Source of the DNA: Iris pallida
Taxonomy: Eukaryota; Streptophyta; Magnoliopsida; Asparagales; Iridaceae
Direction of reading: 5' to 3'
Assembly: GCA_029216955.1 (NCBI GenBank)
Contig: JANAVB010023996.1
Coordinates: forward strand, 16,747,800-16,811,799
Length of the DNA: 64,000 nt
The position numbers were made by a program, and so were the translations under genes. The notes under the pieces were generated by a model. It saw nothing but the letters and a program-made list of their open reading frames with translations, was not told the DNA's origin and did no database searches. Positions 11,391 through 23,242 of this stretch are shown here, one piece after another. Positions within the stretch are counted from its first letter, which is position 1. Each line of letters starts with the position of its first letter.

Positions 11391-14300
11391 TGTAATGCCC
11401 CAGTCCCAAAAATAGAAGGACTAAAACGTAATCATGCCAGCTGTATACATACGAAGTATATGGACCGTCGTATGCATACATAAGCTGTAAAATACAGTAA
11501 CCAAGGCACTAAATCTCATCCACAAAGATAAATAATGATATAAAAGCAACTTTGAATTTGTCATATATACCATCGTTGGGCGGAGACAAATCCACTACCA
11601 ACTAATTTAAACAAGAAAGAATTATACAAAGAAAAATGATTTGGTCCAGCGAAGGAGATAACGATCCAAAAAGCAACATCTCGAAGAATAGAGCGCAAGT
11701 CATGGCCTTAGCTAAAGCACCTGCAGAAATCATAAGACACACCTGAAGAGATAACCAGGTCATCAGAGGGACGTAACAAGATACATAAAGAACATGCCAC
11801 ATAATTGAATATATATACATGTCATAAATCACAAGTAAAGTAAATAGTCCCACTCGTAACAAGATCCAATACCTCATCATCGAAACAGTGGACTACCCCT
11901 ACAACCAAACAAGGACAAGGGATAGTACACTATATCGCGATGCAACATTGTTCCAAGCTACTAATGGGACGGGGTGATATGACATTGACGAGGGTTACCT
12001 GACCATTCTAATATGTTTATGCAGTAAGAACAAACCTTCAATGCATGGGCACTCTGGCTCAGGTGCAGGAACTCAGGTATGGTCCCATCAGGATACCAGG
12101 GACCTCAAAGCATAACATTCCTCGATTGTCAGAGGCCAGCAGGAAATCAGGTATCAGGATCCAGGACCGTATCTCTAGCGGAGATAATCGGTAATAATAG
12201 GAAACTGTATACGTGGCCCATACGTTAAGGAACTTTTCTTCCCACCCAATGCCTAACAGAGTCACATCCATGACTCATATACCTCTACTAACTGCTAAGT
12301 CTCCTAACATGCCTCTATTAGCAGTTAGCCCTAACGCATGCACATGGAAGATCAGCCCACATGCAAAAACCTCTACATGCTACTCATCTCACACATCCTC
12401 GTGGTACAACTGTGTCAAGGTGTATGCGATACACTACAGAAGGTAGTCCCTTAACTCTAGGTTCATATGCAATCAAAGGATAATAACAAGTAAACTAATA
12501 ATCACTGAGCAGATAGTAAATCAGGAACTGTAAGAACCAGAAATAATGAACAGTGATATGTAATAAATAAATGCAGACTGAATATAAACAGTTTAATGGC
12601 AAGATATCTTGCCTGGCGGGTCACCTAATGTGGTGCGATGATCTGTCATATTTCGATAGTCCAATAGCCATGTTCGGTGTGTAGAGGCCCGAAGTCCATG
12701 AGAAAATAGGGAGGCACGATTTAGTTGTGATCAAGAATTGATAACCGATGGATTTTGTGTAAATAATACATATATTATTTTGTAAAAAAATCTTATAATA
12801 CTTTGAAAAATATATTTCATTAGTCCAAAATATTTTAGATAAATACATACTTGAAAATGAGTTTTTTTTTTAATTTGGAAACTACCATTTTTATTAGTTA
12901 AAATAATTTTTAGAGAAAATACTTGAAAAATAAAAATTGTTTTAGGCAAAACTCTAAGTTGTCAATATAGAATTTACTAGTTAAAATAAATTTTTGGTAG
13001 TCAAAATATTTTAAATAAGTACTTTGAAAAATACATAAAAATAGTTTAGGGTTAAACCCTAATTTTGTTAAAATGTATTTTGGAAAATATTAATTATCAA
13101 ATTTATTTAGTAAACAGAATAATACACTAATAATTCTAATAATAAAAATCATCATCATAACAAAAGTATTAAAATAATACTAATGATATAATAATAACAG
13201 TAATACTAATAATTAACAGTAATAATAATATAATAATAATACTAATAACAATAATAATAATAATAATAATAATAAATATAATGATACAGCACTACTGTTC
13301 TTTTTAAGATTAGGAAGGAAGAAAGGAAGTGGGGAGATAGAGGGGAATAGCGAAAGGGGTTCTCACCGATGGTCGTCGACGGCAAAGCGCGGCGGAGGCT
13401 GATGGGGGCGGGGCTATCGACGTTTGTGCGACCATGGCGGTCCCGGCGGTGGCCGAAACTGCTGTGCTCGCCGGATCTGGGAGGTACTCGAGGGCGCGGG
13501 CGCGTGGGTCTTCGGCGGAGTGGGAAGTCGGAGGCTCGGCTTGGGTGCGGAGAGCTCCAGCGACGCGGAGGGAGCTCGTCGGAGGGCGCGCGGAGTCGTG
13601 CGGCGCGCGGTCGGCGCCGGGCGGAGCTGATGGACGCGCTGGAGGCGGTGCGGTGGCCGTGAGGGCTTCCGATGGCACGGCGGCCGGGGTACGGCAGAGT
13701 AGAGGGAAGATGGAGAGGGTTTTACCAGTGGCGGATGGCCGGGTCCAGCGAGAGTCGGGGAGGCACCGGCTCATGGCGGCAGAGGAACGACGGTCGCTAG
13801 GTCGAGGCCAGGTCAGGTGAGGGTTTTCAAATTTTCCTTTCTTGGTCGGTCTCATGGTGTCGTGGGTTGAGCGTTTGGGATTGGATTCATTGTTGGTGAT
13901 GGTGGCGGTGCCGTCGGATGTTGAGGGAAAGGGTGGTGGTTTATGGCTGTGATTTTGGTGGCCGAAGGTGGTGCTGGTGATGTTGTGCGCTATCGGAACG
14001 GGGTGAAAGAGGGGGTGATAGCAGTAGCGATGGTGGCTGTAGACGATGGCTGTCGGGTCGCGTCTACGGTCGGGATTGGGGACTGGCCCTGACTGTGATG
14101 GTGGTCAGGGCTAGGATGCGGGTACGGTGATGATCGAAACGGCTGATACGGAGGTTAGGGGCGACGGCGGTGATGGCCGGAGTGGCGGCTGCGAATGGTT
14201 GTAGAGGGTCTGGCGGAGGCGTGGTGATTGTGATGGGTTTGTCGGTGCACGGTGGCAGGGATGATGTAGGCGAGTATTGGCCGTTGGAGGCCAGAGGAAG

Positions 14301-15114
14301 ATGGCAGAGTCGGAGATGACAGGAAGGAGGGGTGGCAGTATTAGGTTTAGAATTTATTTGTGTCAGGATTGTCGACACGAAGAAAAATATATATGTAGAG
14401 GATGGAATAAGAAGCTGGGCACAGACACGATGCACATATGTGGATGGTAGAATTTATGGATGAGTACCTCTCCTTATATAGGAGGTGGGAATTTTCAGTT
14501 AGATAAGAATTGGGAGAATTTAAATTCCCCCATAGATAATTTCATAATTAAATTCAAATTATTTAAACTCGTTTAAAACAATTTCAAACTTAAAGCTATT
14601 CAAAAATAAGTCAGTAAAATCTTTTCTCACTTAACCAACATATTTTGCTTAATATTAAATTAAGCAACATTTTTAAATCTCTTTTTCGACATAATAAATA
14701 ATGGCAATAATTAAATTTTGAAAATTACTTTATATATTTGAAATATATTTTTATAAATAATAAACTAATTATAATTAGTTTTCAAAAATCGAGTGGACAT
14801 GAAATAAATTCCATGCCACTCGCATACGATAATATGTTTACGTGAAACAATAGTTTTTCAGAATTACTACTTATATTTGCACCATTTAATAAAAATAACC
14901 TTTTTAAATAACGTTTGCCCAAAACTCGACATGATGCAATAAATCAAATATTAAATACTTATTCGAGAAAATCTTTTAATAAAATTTTCGTATAAATATA
15001 TTGTCTTGCGACGTACAAATATGAAAAAATGCAAACTCATACGCGACGTACATTTTACAAAACAAAATCGCTACCAAAAATAAAAAATTGTAGTATAAAT
15101 TTAGGGGGTTTACA
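11391..15114 (-). repeat. Solo LTR (3.7 kb) inserted in the hAT element
   Basis: The plus strand reads TGTAATGCCCCAGTCCC at the left end and GGGGGTTTACA at the right. It is flanked on both sides by the 5-bp duplication TATGC (11386-11390 and 15115-15119). The left end resembles the LTR end of element C (TGTCATGCCCAAGTCCC), so orientation is minus and the family is Tekay-like. No internal region is present, as expected after LTR-LTR recombination. It includes an AAT-rich microsatellite (13138-13290) and a GC-rich, CpG-rich block (13360-14430). ORFs of 97-181 codons on both strands in that block are low in complexity and unsupported. Confidence 0.88.
13138..13290. repeat. (TAA)n-rich microsatellite
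   Basis: Repeated AAT/TAA units, interrupted early and purer at about 13240-13275, lie in the solo LTR next to its GC-rich block. Confidence 0.85.
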
Positions 15115-15322
15115 TATGCCTGACAGGAGGAACATATGTATTGGGCGGGCCTCGGGCAGGGATCGGGCGGACGGATACATAGCCCAAGCCCGACCCTATA
15201 ATAATATGGACTGGGTCGGGCTACCCTAATGATCGAGCTCTATCGGGCTTTGGCCCATCAGGTCGGGCAGGCTTTTCGGGCGCCCATGGACTTCGGGCCA
15301 AATGATGATCTCTACTTGTATG

Positions 15323-15632
15323 GCATCACTTACCAGCAAGGACGATCGATTCGGTTGAATCGACGCAAAAATGAATGATTCGTCGGGGCATGACAAATTC
15401 AGCTTCAATCCATTAGTTTCAAAGTCTTTTGGGAAGAGGACCTTATCACCCCGCCTACAACCAAGCATCGGCAGCCGATCGTCCATGCAACTTCCATCCA
15501 ACCGCTGACCGCAAGCAGACTCCCCAACTACTACCTACCACCTCGCCATCACCAGCCACCTTCAGTCTTGACGAATAGTTATAGTCGACCTCACCTCCGA
15601 AGGACACCGACAATGTGTGATTTATCATACTC
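15323..15632. other. Spacer between the hAT element and element D, nothing recognised
   Basis: About 310 bp with no supported ORF or repeat ends. It is probably flanking DNA shared by the hAT and D insertions. Confidence 0.5.
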
Positions 15633-16450
15633 TGTAGAAGCTTAAAATAGCAAGATAGTGCATTGTGCCATTCACAGATAGCGCTGGAGTTTATTCATCA
15701 GACGGTGCCTAATGTCCAATGGCACCCAACACTAATTAGCGCCACCATCAATTAGCGCAAGCTGCAATATGGCAATCTTCCTCAAAAAGTTAAGTTGTCA
15801 GTCATGATGACTGACAACCCGGCAGTCGATAAAAATCTCTTTGAATCCCGAGCATGCAACACTCAAGAAGATTTTGTCAGACCAGTCATAATGACGGTTG
15901 TTTGTTTCTCTGTGCCATTTATCAATGGCGCAAAGTGACGCTTAGCGCCAATCAATTGTTGGCGCCAAGCAACAGAGCGCACCAATCAATCAAACATATC
16001 CAGAAGCAGTTAGATGATGTTGCGCGCATGCCACTAATCTCGAAGAATGCACACATAAGCTGTCCACGACCAAGCGTACTTCTCTCACACAATGCCACGT
16101 GTTATATGCAGTTAAGCTAACCGTTCGTGCGACCGGATGATTTCGCGCCAAGTAGTGCATAATCAACCTTATTTTATACTGCACCAATCAGTATAACCAC
16201 TTGATAGTTATTTTAAAACTCTATAAATAGAGTTCAAAATCACTACTCAAGCATAACTAATGATCATAATCTTCTGAAAAGGTTGCTGCAGAACGTTTAA
16301 GAGCTTTTCTCCTCCAACATCGCATAGTCCAAGGGCTAAAGTGATTGCCTTCGGATCAGATTCCTAGATTTGTACTTTTCTAAAATTCAATTGTACTCTT
16401 GTACTCTTTTTTTTCTTAGTTTGTAGTTAAACTTTTTGTTTTTGCAAACA
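15633..16450 (+). repeat. Element D 5' LTR
   Basis: It runs from TGTAGAAGCTTA to TTTTTGCAAACA, 818 bp, followed by AAA and the PBS. The words GCGCC, GCGCAA and GTGCC recur through it. A TATA box (CTATAAATAG, 16221-16230) matches one in the LTR of E in sequence and relative position. Confidence 0.82.
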
Positions 16451-16452
16451 AA

Positions 16453-17854
16453 ATGGTGACTCTGCTTGGGACGACTTTCTCCTCCGACGAGAAGGTGACA
16501 ACTCAATGCGATGCTGCGTCGGTCGGCACGACAAGAGACCTTGGTCGTCGAATTCAACCAAGTTGCTTATGAACGTTTGATTGGCGCTGGGGGTGCCAAG
16601 TATGCTTCTGCCAAGTGTGACACCACTGTTCCTGCCAAAAATAAGGTTCGCGCCATTTGGACTCCAAAATCCAATGTTGTGCCAATTGCTGGTGCTGCTA
16701 CCCAAGACAAGGGAAAACACCCTATGGCCATTCCCCACTCTTCTCTAGTCCTGGACTTGGCAAAAAAATCCACTTGATTGTGCCTCTGCACCAATCAGTG
16801 CCAAAATATATCTCTGAGCAAAGATTCTACTTCCCAGAAAGTAAGTTCTATTCAGAGTTCACTTCCTTCTGCCCATAGGCGCCGTGCCAAATGCGTTGTG
16901 CCAATGCGCGCAGAACACTAAAGCATCTTGCCTACTCCACAACAATATAATCGACGCCAAGCTGCTCCATGCCAATCAGGCCAGTACCATAACTTCCATA
17001 TCCAGTGTATATCAAAGACAGAACAGGAAAGACTGAAGGTATCTCAGACCAACAATCAAATGGCTCCAGATGCTGACATGTGCGCCTATCTCAACAGGCG
17101 CCAAACATAAATAAATCAAATGGTGCACCAAAAGACTCCAGTACAGTCGGCGCCAATCACTAATTTGCACATAGTAAAGGCTTCTAAGAGCCAGAATCCA
17201 CTTACCTATGCTAATGAGCTTAGTACTGCCCTGTACACGCAGGAAACACAAAAGCTTAGGAATAGGCATCATATTCCTAATGTAATAAGGCAGAGTCTGT
17301 CTTATCCTTCTTATCCCTATAATATAACTAGGCAGAGTCTACCTCATTCTCCTTCTTCTTCTTTCCTGCTACTGTACCAGATCTTCGTAAACTTATTGTA
17401 CAAAAGCGGAAGATGGCGAGTGCATCTCGTGCAGCGATGACTCCATAGACTGAACATCACTGTAACCAGTATCATGAAATCGTAATCAAGTGCTGCTGCA
17501 AAACAGCCAAACGGTATGTGTTTGACCGCTTGAATTACCCTGGCTTTCTTAGAATGATCTTGATAGTCGACGATGTATCGTTGTCATTCACATGAAATTG
17601 ACATCAAGTGTTGCTACAAACTGGCAAAACTAGTGGTGTTCAACCATTTGAATTACTCTCAATCTCCCGATCACTCCCGATCTCCCAATGTGATCGTGGT
17701 GGATGAAGATGAATTGCTATTTACTTCTGTTAACATGGCATATCGTAGAACTGGGGGTGGAAAATGCTCGAGGCGAAATTCATCACGACCTTCAGGTCGA
17801 CAAGTTCGTAATCATGCTCTTGACTCCTCTGAAGGGGTCTACCAAAATACATGA
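16453..17854 (+). pseudogene. Element D ORF1 (upstream of gag), broken
   Basis: Many Tat/Ogre elements carry an ORF of unknown function before gag. Here translation would start at the ATG that overlaps the PBS (MVTLLGT). After a frameshift near 16530 it continues in the frame with TLVVEFNQVAYERLI and RAIWTPKS. Later frames hold YANELSTALYTQ and a segment like the E block around YASVNM. The same blocks occur in order in ORF1 of E (41591-43048), so two diverged copies share them. Frameshifts and stops make this copy non-functional. No known catalytic domain is visible. Confidence 0.65.
16454..16472 (+). promoter_or_regulatory. Element D primer-binding site
   Basis: The sequence TGGTGACTCTGCTTGGGAC lies 3 bp after the LTR end. 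It is the Tat-type tRNA primer site with small changes. The ATG of ORF1 (16453-16455) overlaps its first two bases. Confidence 0.82.
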
Positions 17855-17865
17855 TCAAGAAGCCA

Positions 17866-18021
17866 AGATTTCCTCGATCAAAGGAATCTTCTTGATTCCA
17901 ACCGAGACTTCCTCGGTCGAAAGAATCTTCCTAATTCCAACTAAGACTTCCTCGGTCAAAGGAATCTTCCTAATTCTAACCGAGACTTCCTCGGTCAAAG
18001 GAATCTTCTCGATTCCAACCC
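17866..18021 (+). repeat. 39-bp coding minisatellite, 4 copies
   Basis: Four tandem units beginning AGA(C/T)TTCCTCG(A/G)TC keep the reading frame and encode repeats of TSSVKGIFLIPTE. The array lies between ORF1 and gag of D and is absent at the matching place in E (about 43060-43150). Confidence 0.9.
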
Positions 18022-18040
18022 TGGGGGTAGCAATCTGCTA

Positions 18041-19528
18041 GACTTTGATGCTGATAGCGAAGACTCTGATCAGACCATATTATCTACTAGCTCATCTTCT
18101 GTATCGAAAGAAACGTCTGCTTACGTGACGAACGAAGAGCAAGACGCTTCCAGTTTTGCTAGCCAAGAGCAAAGAATCTATGCTCTAGAGGCTAACCTAA
18201 AAGCCCTGGCTGACATGGTTACAGGGATGCATGCAGTAATTATGGCACAACATGCTGTTCTACCTGTTGTGAACCCAGTTCCAACCTAAAAACACGCAAT
18301 AGGTTCCGTGCCTATCAATACTGGTCCTGGAATACAGCCTCTTCCAAACACTACCATCCCGGACGTCATGTACCTTCAAGCACAGGCTACTCCAAGTCAT
18401 TCTGGTACTGGGGATGGTGCTTATAACGCAGTCCCACCTCCAAATCCTTTGAATCAATCTGTTGCTCTTCAAGTATCAGAAGATCCTTTCGAAGAGGTCA
18501 AGTTTCTATTAAATCAATTTGAAGCTTTTAAGCAGAAGGAAGGATTACAAAAGTTAGGGATCAAGCATCCCTATCCTGTAGAATGAAAAGAAGATCCATT
18601 TCTACCTAAATATAAGCCGCCGAGCATAATGCAATTCGATGGCAGTACATCCCGGAGTCAGTATATCAATCACTTTAAGATGATGACTGAAAATCTTTAG
18701 TAGAATGATGCTCTACTTACCAGAGTCTTCGTCGGATGTCGGGCGAGTATTGCCTACGACTGGTACCGAAGTATGCCAGATGGTTGTATAACATCCTTCG
18801 CAGCATTGAAAGAGATGTTCCTAGAACAATTATATGAAGGGACCCACAACATGACCATGTCTGCCCTTACCAAAATCAAACATAAACCCAATGAAATAGC
18901 TGAACATTTCATTGAGCACTTCTGACGGGAGGTACTCAAAATGCCTCTAGGTACTCCGGACGCATTAACGATAGATACATGCAAAGCAAACATATTACCT
19001 ATCGTCAGCATGTGGACGGGACCTACACAATTTCAAGATTGGGGTTCCTTCAAAGTATGTGCCAGAGTAGCCGAAGACAGTGCTGAGAAGTTCAAGCAAC
19101 TAGGTATCCCGATACCTAATCTTGACAAAGATAAGCATCCCGCTACCAGCAGCGGTAGTCACCAAAATAGTTGCAAAGGCAAAGAGGCCTTAGCCATCCA
19201 CGTAGGTCAGTCAACACCTACAACAACAGCACCTCCCTAGAGGGTAGCACCGTGACCTAAGGAAGAGTATTCGTTCGAAGACGACGATGTCATGAGCATC
19301 TTCGATTGCTTGATCAAAAGCAACAAACTTCAACTGTCGGAAATCAAATGTCCAGATGAAGTAGGTAAGACTGACAATCCTAAATATTATGTGTATCACA
19401 TATTTCTGGGACATCCAACCAGGGAATGCTATATGATCAATAGAAAGATCCAGGAGTTAATCAATGCCAAAGCAATCACCCTCCGGAAGGATGAGAAGAC
19501 GGTGACAGCTAATGTCGCCTCTTTATAA
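18041..19528 (+). pseudogene. Element D gag, broken
   Basis: Gag builds the virus-like particle that packages element RNA. Pieces in different frames match gag of E in order: the NAVPPPNPLNQS linker, FEAFKQKEGLQKLGIKHPYP, the capsid-like part (FASLKEMFLEQLYEG equivalent near 18800) and PLGTPDALTIDTCK. A YHIFLGHPTRECYMINRKIQ zinc-finger-like segment comes last (about 19390-19460). Stops (TAG near 18700, TGA near 18924) and frame changes break it. Confidence 0.75.
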
Positions 19529-20158
19529 TTCTGAGATTTTGCTCCTCAGTTAGTTCTTAATGGTGTCGTCCCAATTTTGAAGGCAACTATGGAGATTGCC
19601 AACCTTCCGCATGCACGAAATGATAGTTTGGTTCCACTGTCAACAGCCAAAGGCAAGATCATGTGGGTCCATCCAGACCTCATTAGCGAATTTGAAGAAA
19701 GACATATGTTCCTTCTATCAAATCCAAGAAGTCAGCCAAGTACAAATCATGTAACATGACTTCAAGTAAGCACTCCTTGCTTGATGGTCGTGTTCCTTCT
19801 TTAAAGGCTACTTTTATTCCGGTAGGATCTGCATCTTCTTTTTCGGAGACTGCTCCGTCAATATTATATGTCAATTACCGACCCAAATTCTATCGATACA
19901 GTCAGCAATCTCGTGAGCTGATGATAAAGATGGGATATGACTTTCAGAAAGCCCCAGGCTTGAATAATGGAAAGGGGCCTCCGATACCAATATCATTACA
20001 ACTTCAAGATAACAGGTCTCGTGTGGACTGGGATTCGGGATATATCATACACTTTCCTATCAAAGAAAGAAGCCCTCCAAGAGCAAAGCATGAGTGAGGA
20101 CCTGTAATATGATTTCTCTTTTGCCCGCTTTCGAATAAGAAGTCCTGACTGGTACTCG
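19529..20158 (+). pseudogene. Element D post-gag remnant with glycine-rich motif
   Basis: The frame holds GKIMWVHPDLISEFEE, matching MWIYPDLVEEFE of E. It then jumps to YSQQSRELMIKMGYDF followed by GLNNGKG, which in E lies about 1.5 kb further on. The intervening DNA, including the protease region, is missing. The KMGYDF...GLNNGKG segment resembles a G-patch, seen in some Tat-type polyproteins. The remnant is cut by the LTR of C at 20159. Confidence 0.65.
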
Positions 20159-23157
20159 TGTCATGCCCAAGTCCCAAAATACACAAGATTGAGCCACGTG
20201 GCATTGGCCAGCTACACATTCCGCCGGACTCTAGTCCGACTAGAATACGTATAAGCTGTTCAAAATGGTGTAACTATCACTACATCAACTCTATATCTCA
20301 ATCCAATAACAGAAACATAAGAAGGTACATATGAATACTAGTCTGCAGCCCATTAATCATACTTGTTCGAATAGACTCAAAAAGATAAAATAAGTCTATA
20401 AATACTACGCTACTAAGCAGATACAAATAACAGTAAATGAAACATATAACTCTGGAAGATTGAATACCTGTAATGAATGAATACCATCAATATCCAGCAA
20501 GACGCTCAACCAAAACCTATTCAGCCAACCTGGAAGGAAACCAGGTCCTCAGAGGGACGCAATAAGGTACATAATATACAGGCCAAGTGTACCACAGTAA
20601 TGAATGAATAAATAAAGTATAGTAAGACTGATAAAGTGGGTGAAACTAACATAACCAACTAGTATGAAATACAATTTAAGAAACATCATTCGAACACGCG
20701 GGCTGTCACGGTGTATGTTTCTTCCCGCCCTTGTGACTTCACGAATCGTATCCACGGAACGCTCAGCCAGAACCTCTAACTAGAACAACGAGTCATAACA
20801 AAAAAATAACAATACATGTATATCCATGTCATCGTCCTAGAACCAGACTCGGATTTTCGTATATCAAGATGTAATCAAGTACTAAAATCTGTCAGTAATG
20901 TAGTATCACATGAACATGTCCTAGGGTCAGAGTGTACCCCGCAACGAAGTGTCGCGGTAACGCAAATGTAAATATCTAGTATCGGTACCCGATGGCACTA
21001 ACGTCCATCGGCACCCGAAAGTGATTCGGACGCGAAGTACCGAATCGGCCCTAGGTTTTGCAATTATATACACATAAAAATATTAAGAATTTTAAATAAT
21101 ATAACCGAAGTACAAGAATGGCAAGGTACACTTGCATGGCTCCGGGCACTAAAAAGGAACAGCTGGTCCAATGTCCAAGTCCGGAGAGTCCAAAGGATCC
21201 GAGGAGCCTATAGAATAATTTATGAATTAATTAATTAATAGCTACAAGAATTACTTACTTTACAATACTCATGGCTTATTAGCTAAAAGTTGTATTAGGG
21301 TTTATGGCAAAAGTACTAAAGTTGATGCTAATGCATTAGGGTTTGATGGTCCAAATATTTTAAGCTATATCAATTTACCTTAAGTTTATGTAATAAAATG
21401 AAATAAAAATAAAATAATAAAACACAAATGAAAACTTCACAGTACACTAACATGGTCTTTGAACAATAAACCTGCTACACTCCAACACCCAATCCTACCA
21501 ATGGGTTAATGCTCCATTATTGCTATAAATGGTTCTATGGTTATCAAGTCCAATGACACACAAGGGAACCTTCAATAAGCTTCGTAAAAAAAACTCTTGT
21601 TCACAACTTATGATTCGAACCTGTGACAACTTTATTATTATAAACTTCACCAACCAGCGGAGCTATGGCTCTTTGATGTTAGGTTAGGCTTCTTTTCCTT
21701 ATCAATCCCTCGACCCAGTTCTCCTCTTCCCTAAGACATGCACGTACAGCATACTAAAAGCTTCTTTTTAATTACTACTTAGCATATGTCTACATTTGAC
21801 ATTTCCAAAGCCTATATACCAGCATTCATCATGTATAAATTTCCCATAATCCCTTCCTTCATCCTCCAACATATTCCATAGCTATTTGATATAAGAATCA
21901 ACTAAACGTTACATAAAAATATGAACATTTTTGTCATACAACAAGTTCTTATAACCTTAGCAATATTTTTTTCCTTTATAACGTATTATGTGCATTACTC
22001 ACGACACTCTTATTCCCAGGCCACATACAAACTCCACACTTAAGCATGGTCTAATTGTCAAAATGGAAGGAGCACCAACACATATAAATTTTCTTACTCC
22101 ATTGTTCCTTCCAAAAGTAATTCATTTCTTGCCCCTAACAACAGTATACCAACATTACTCCTCATATAGAACCATGCATCTCTATATAGTATAAGGAAAA
22201 CATGTATCATTTTTCCCCATCGTCACAGCACCTGGGTGTCCCTAAAGTAAGCTATCCTTGCTCCTTATTTCTAATACACAAACTTCTCACAACATACTAC
22301 GTAGCTACAACACCATATGCAATATCCATCCTTCTTAATTAAAATAAATGCCACAGAAGAAAAATTCTAGTTCAGAAACTTCTACTGTTACTAACATATT
22401 TGCTCGCAACAGAACACATGGAAGAGGGAAGGGAGTAACTCGCTCGAATAGCCGGGGGCTCGTCGAGCCGCGAAACTGTTAACGAATGAAGGCAATAAGA
22501 AGCTGCTCGAAAGGAACGCGACTCTCGTGCGAATGGTGCCTGTTGCAGCCTCGTACGCTGTGATTGCTCGCTCGTCGGTGCTGTCACGGTGGGACGTCGG
22601 CGACTGTCGACGAAAGATGGAGGGAGAAAAATGGGAGGTGATCGTGTAGACGGCTAGGGTTTCTAAATGGTAGAGGAAGAGAAGAGAATGAGAGCTTATA
22701 AATAGGGAGGGGAGTTATGGTTTCAGAATGGTAGAGTGGGAGGCTCGATCGCAGGAGCCTACGGTAGCAGGGCTTTATTCACGAAAGAGGGTGCTGAGGC
22801 TTCCTATAAGCTAAGGCCCAGGTTTAATTGGTTAGGCTGTTAGTGGTTTGGGAAAAGTAGAAATTTTGAAGAAAGACAACCCTAAGCTTAAAAAAACACA
22901 TGTAAAATTTTCCTCTTGTAAAAAAATAATGATAATTTCCAAATAATATATTTTCATATTTAACCTAGTCTTGAACCAAATAATATGCTGATGAGATAAA
23001 AAAAATTTAATATTAATGACATTATAAACATATACTCCAACTAGACTATTTACATATATGGTTGTTCCAACTAAGTCTAGTAATAAAGGTATTTAATAGA
23101 CAATAATAATAAAAATTAAAAATATATATATAAGAAAAAGAAAATTGGGGGCTCACA
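20159..23157 (-). repeat. Element C 3' LTR
   Basis: The plus strand starts TGTCATGCCCAAGTCCC and ends GGGGGCTCACA, 2999 bp. It is closely matched by 37511-40613, which lacks the last ~740 bp and carries an extra 0.8-kb hAT. It has AATTAATTAATTAATAG near 21223, an AT-rich 3' flank and a GC-rich part at 22430-22620. No supported gene is inside. Confidence 0.88.
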
Positions 23158-23175
23158 TTCTCTCCCTCTTAGAAA
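23158..23175 (-). promoter_or_regulatory. Element C polypurine tract
   Basis: On the minus strand the run CTAAGAGGGAGAGAA lies immediately before the LTR start TGTGAGCCCCC. Just upstream is GGGGACAAAATTTTC, the usual last phrase before the tract in related elements. Confidence 0.75.
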
Positions 23176-23242
23176 ATTTTGTCCCCAAAATTAAATAATA
23201 TTGCACGATTAGGAAAAGAAGATTTATGAAATATTACGATAT

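Larger units (their letters stand above)
10818..15314. mobile_element. Non-autonomous hAT element, split by a solo LTR
   Basis: The left end TAGGGATCGGCATTGGGC and the right end (GCCAAATGATGATCTCTA) are imperfect inverted termini. They are flanked by similar 8-bp sites, CTCGTATA (10810-10817) and CTTGTATG (15315-15322). Eight-base target duplications are typical of hAT transposons. Both subterminal regions are packed with GGGC, CGGGC and GCCC words. Without the solo LTR at 11391-15114 the element is about 770 bp. No transposase is visible, so it would need one supplied in trans. Confidence 0.7.
15633..20158 (+). mobile_element. Element D: Tat/Ogre-like retrotransposon, left part
   Basis: The order is LTR, PBS, upstream ORF1, gag and a short post-gag segment, parallel to element E at 40614-48052. 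D ends abruptly at 20158, where the LTR of C begins (TGTCATGCCC). The rest of D would lie beyond C and outside the window. All its reading frames are broken. It also lacks about 1.4 kb that E has between the SKSKNCNM-like and KMGYDF-like segments; this includes the protease region. Confidence 0.82.

Noticed and set aside
13310..13855. 181-codon minus-strand ORF and overlapping plus-strand ORFs
   Set aside because: All lie in the CpG-rich block of the solo LTR. GC-rich DNA has few stops, and the proteins are simple Pro, Ala and Arg mixtures with no recognisable family.
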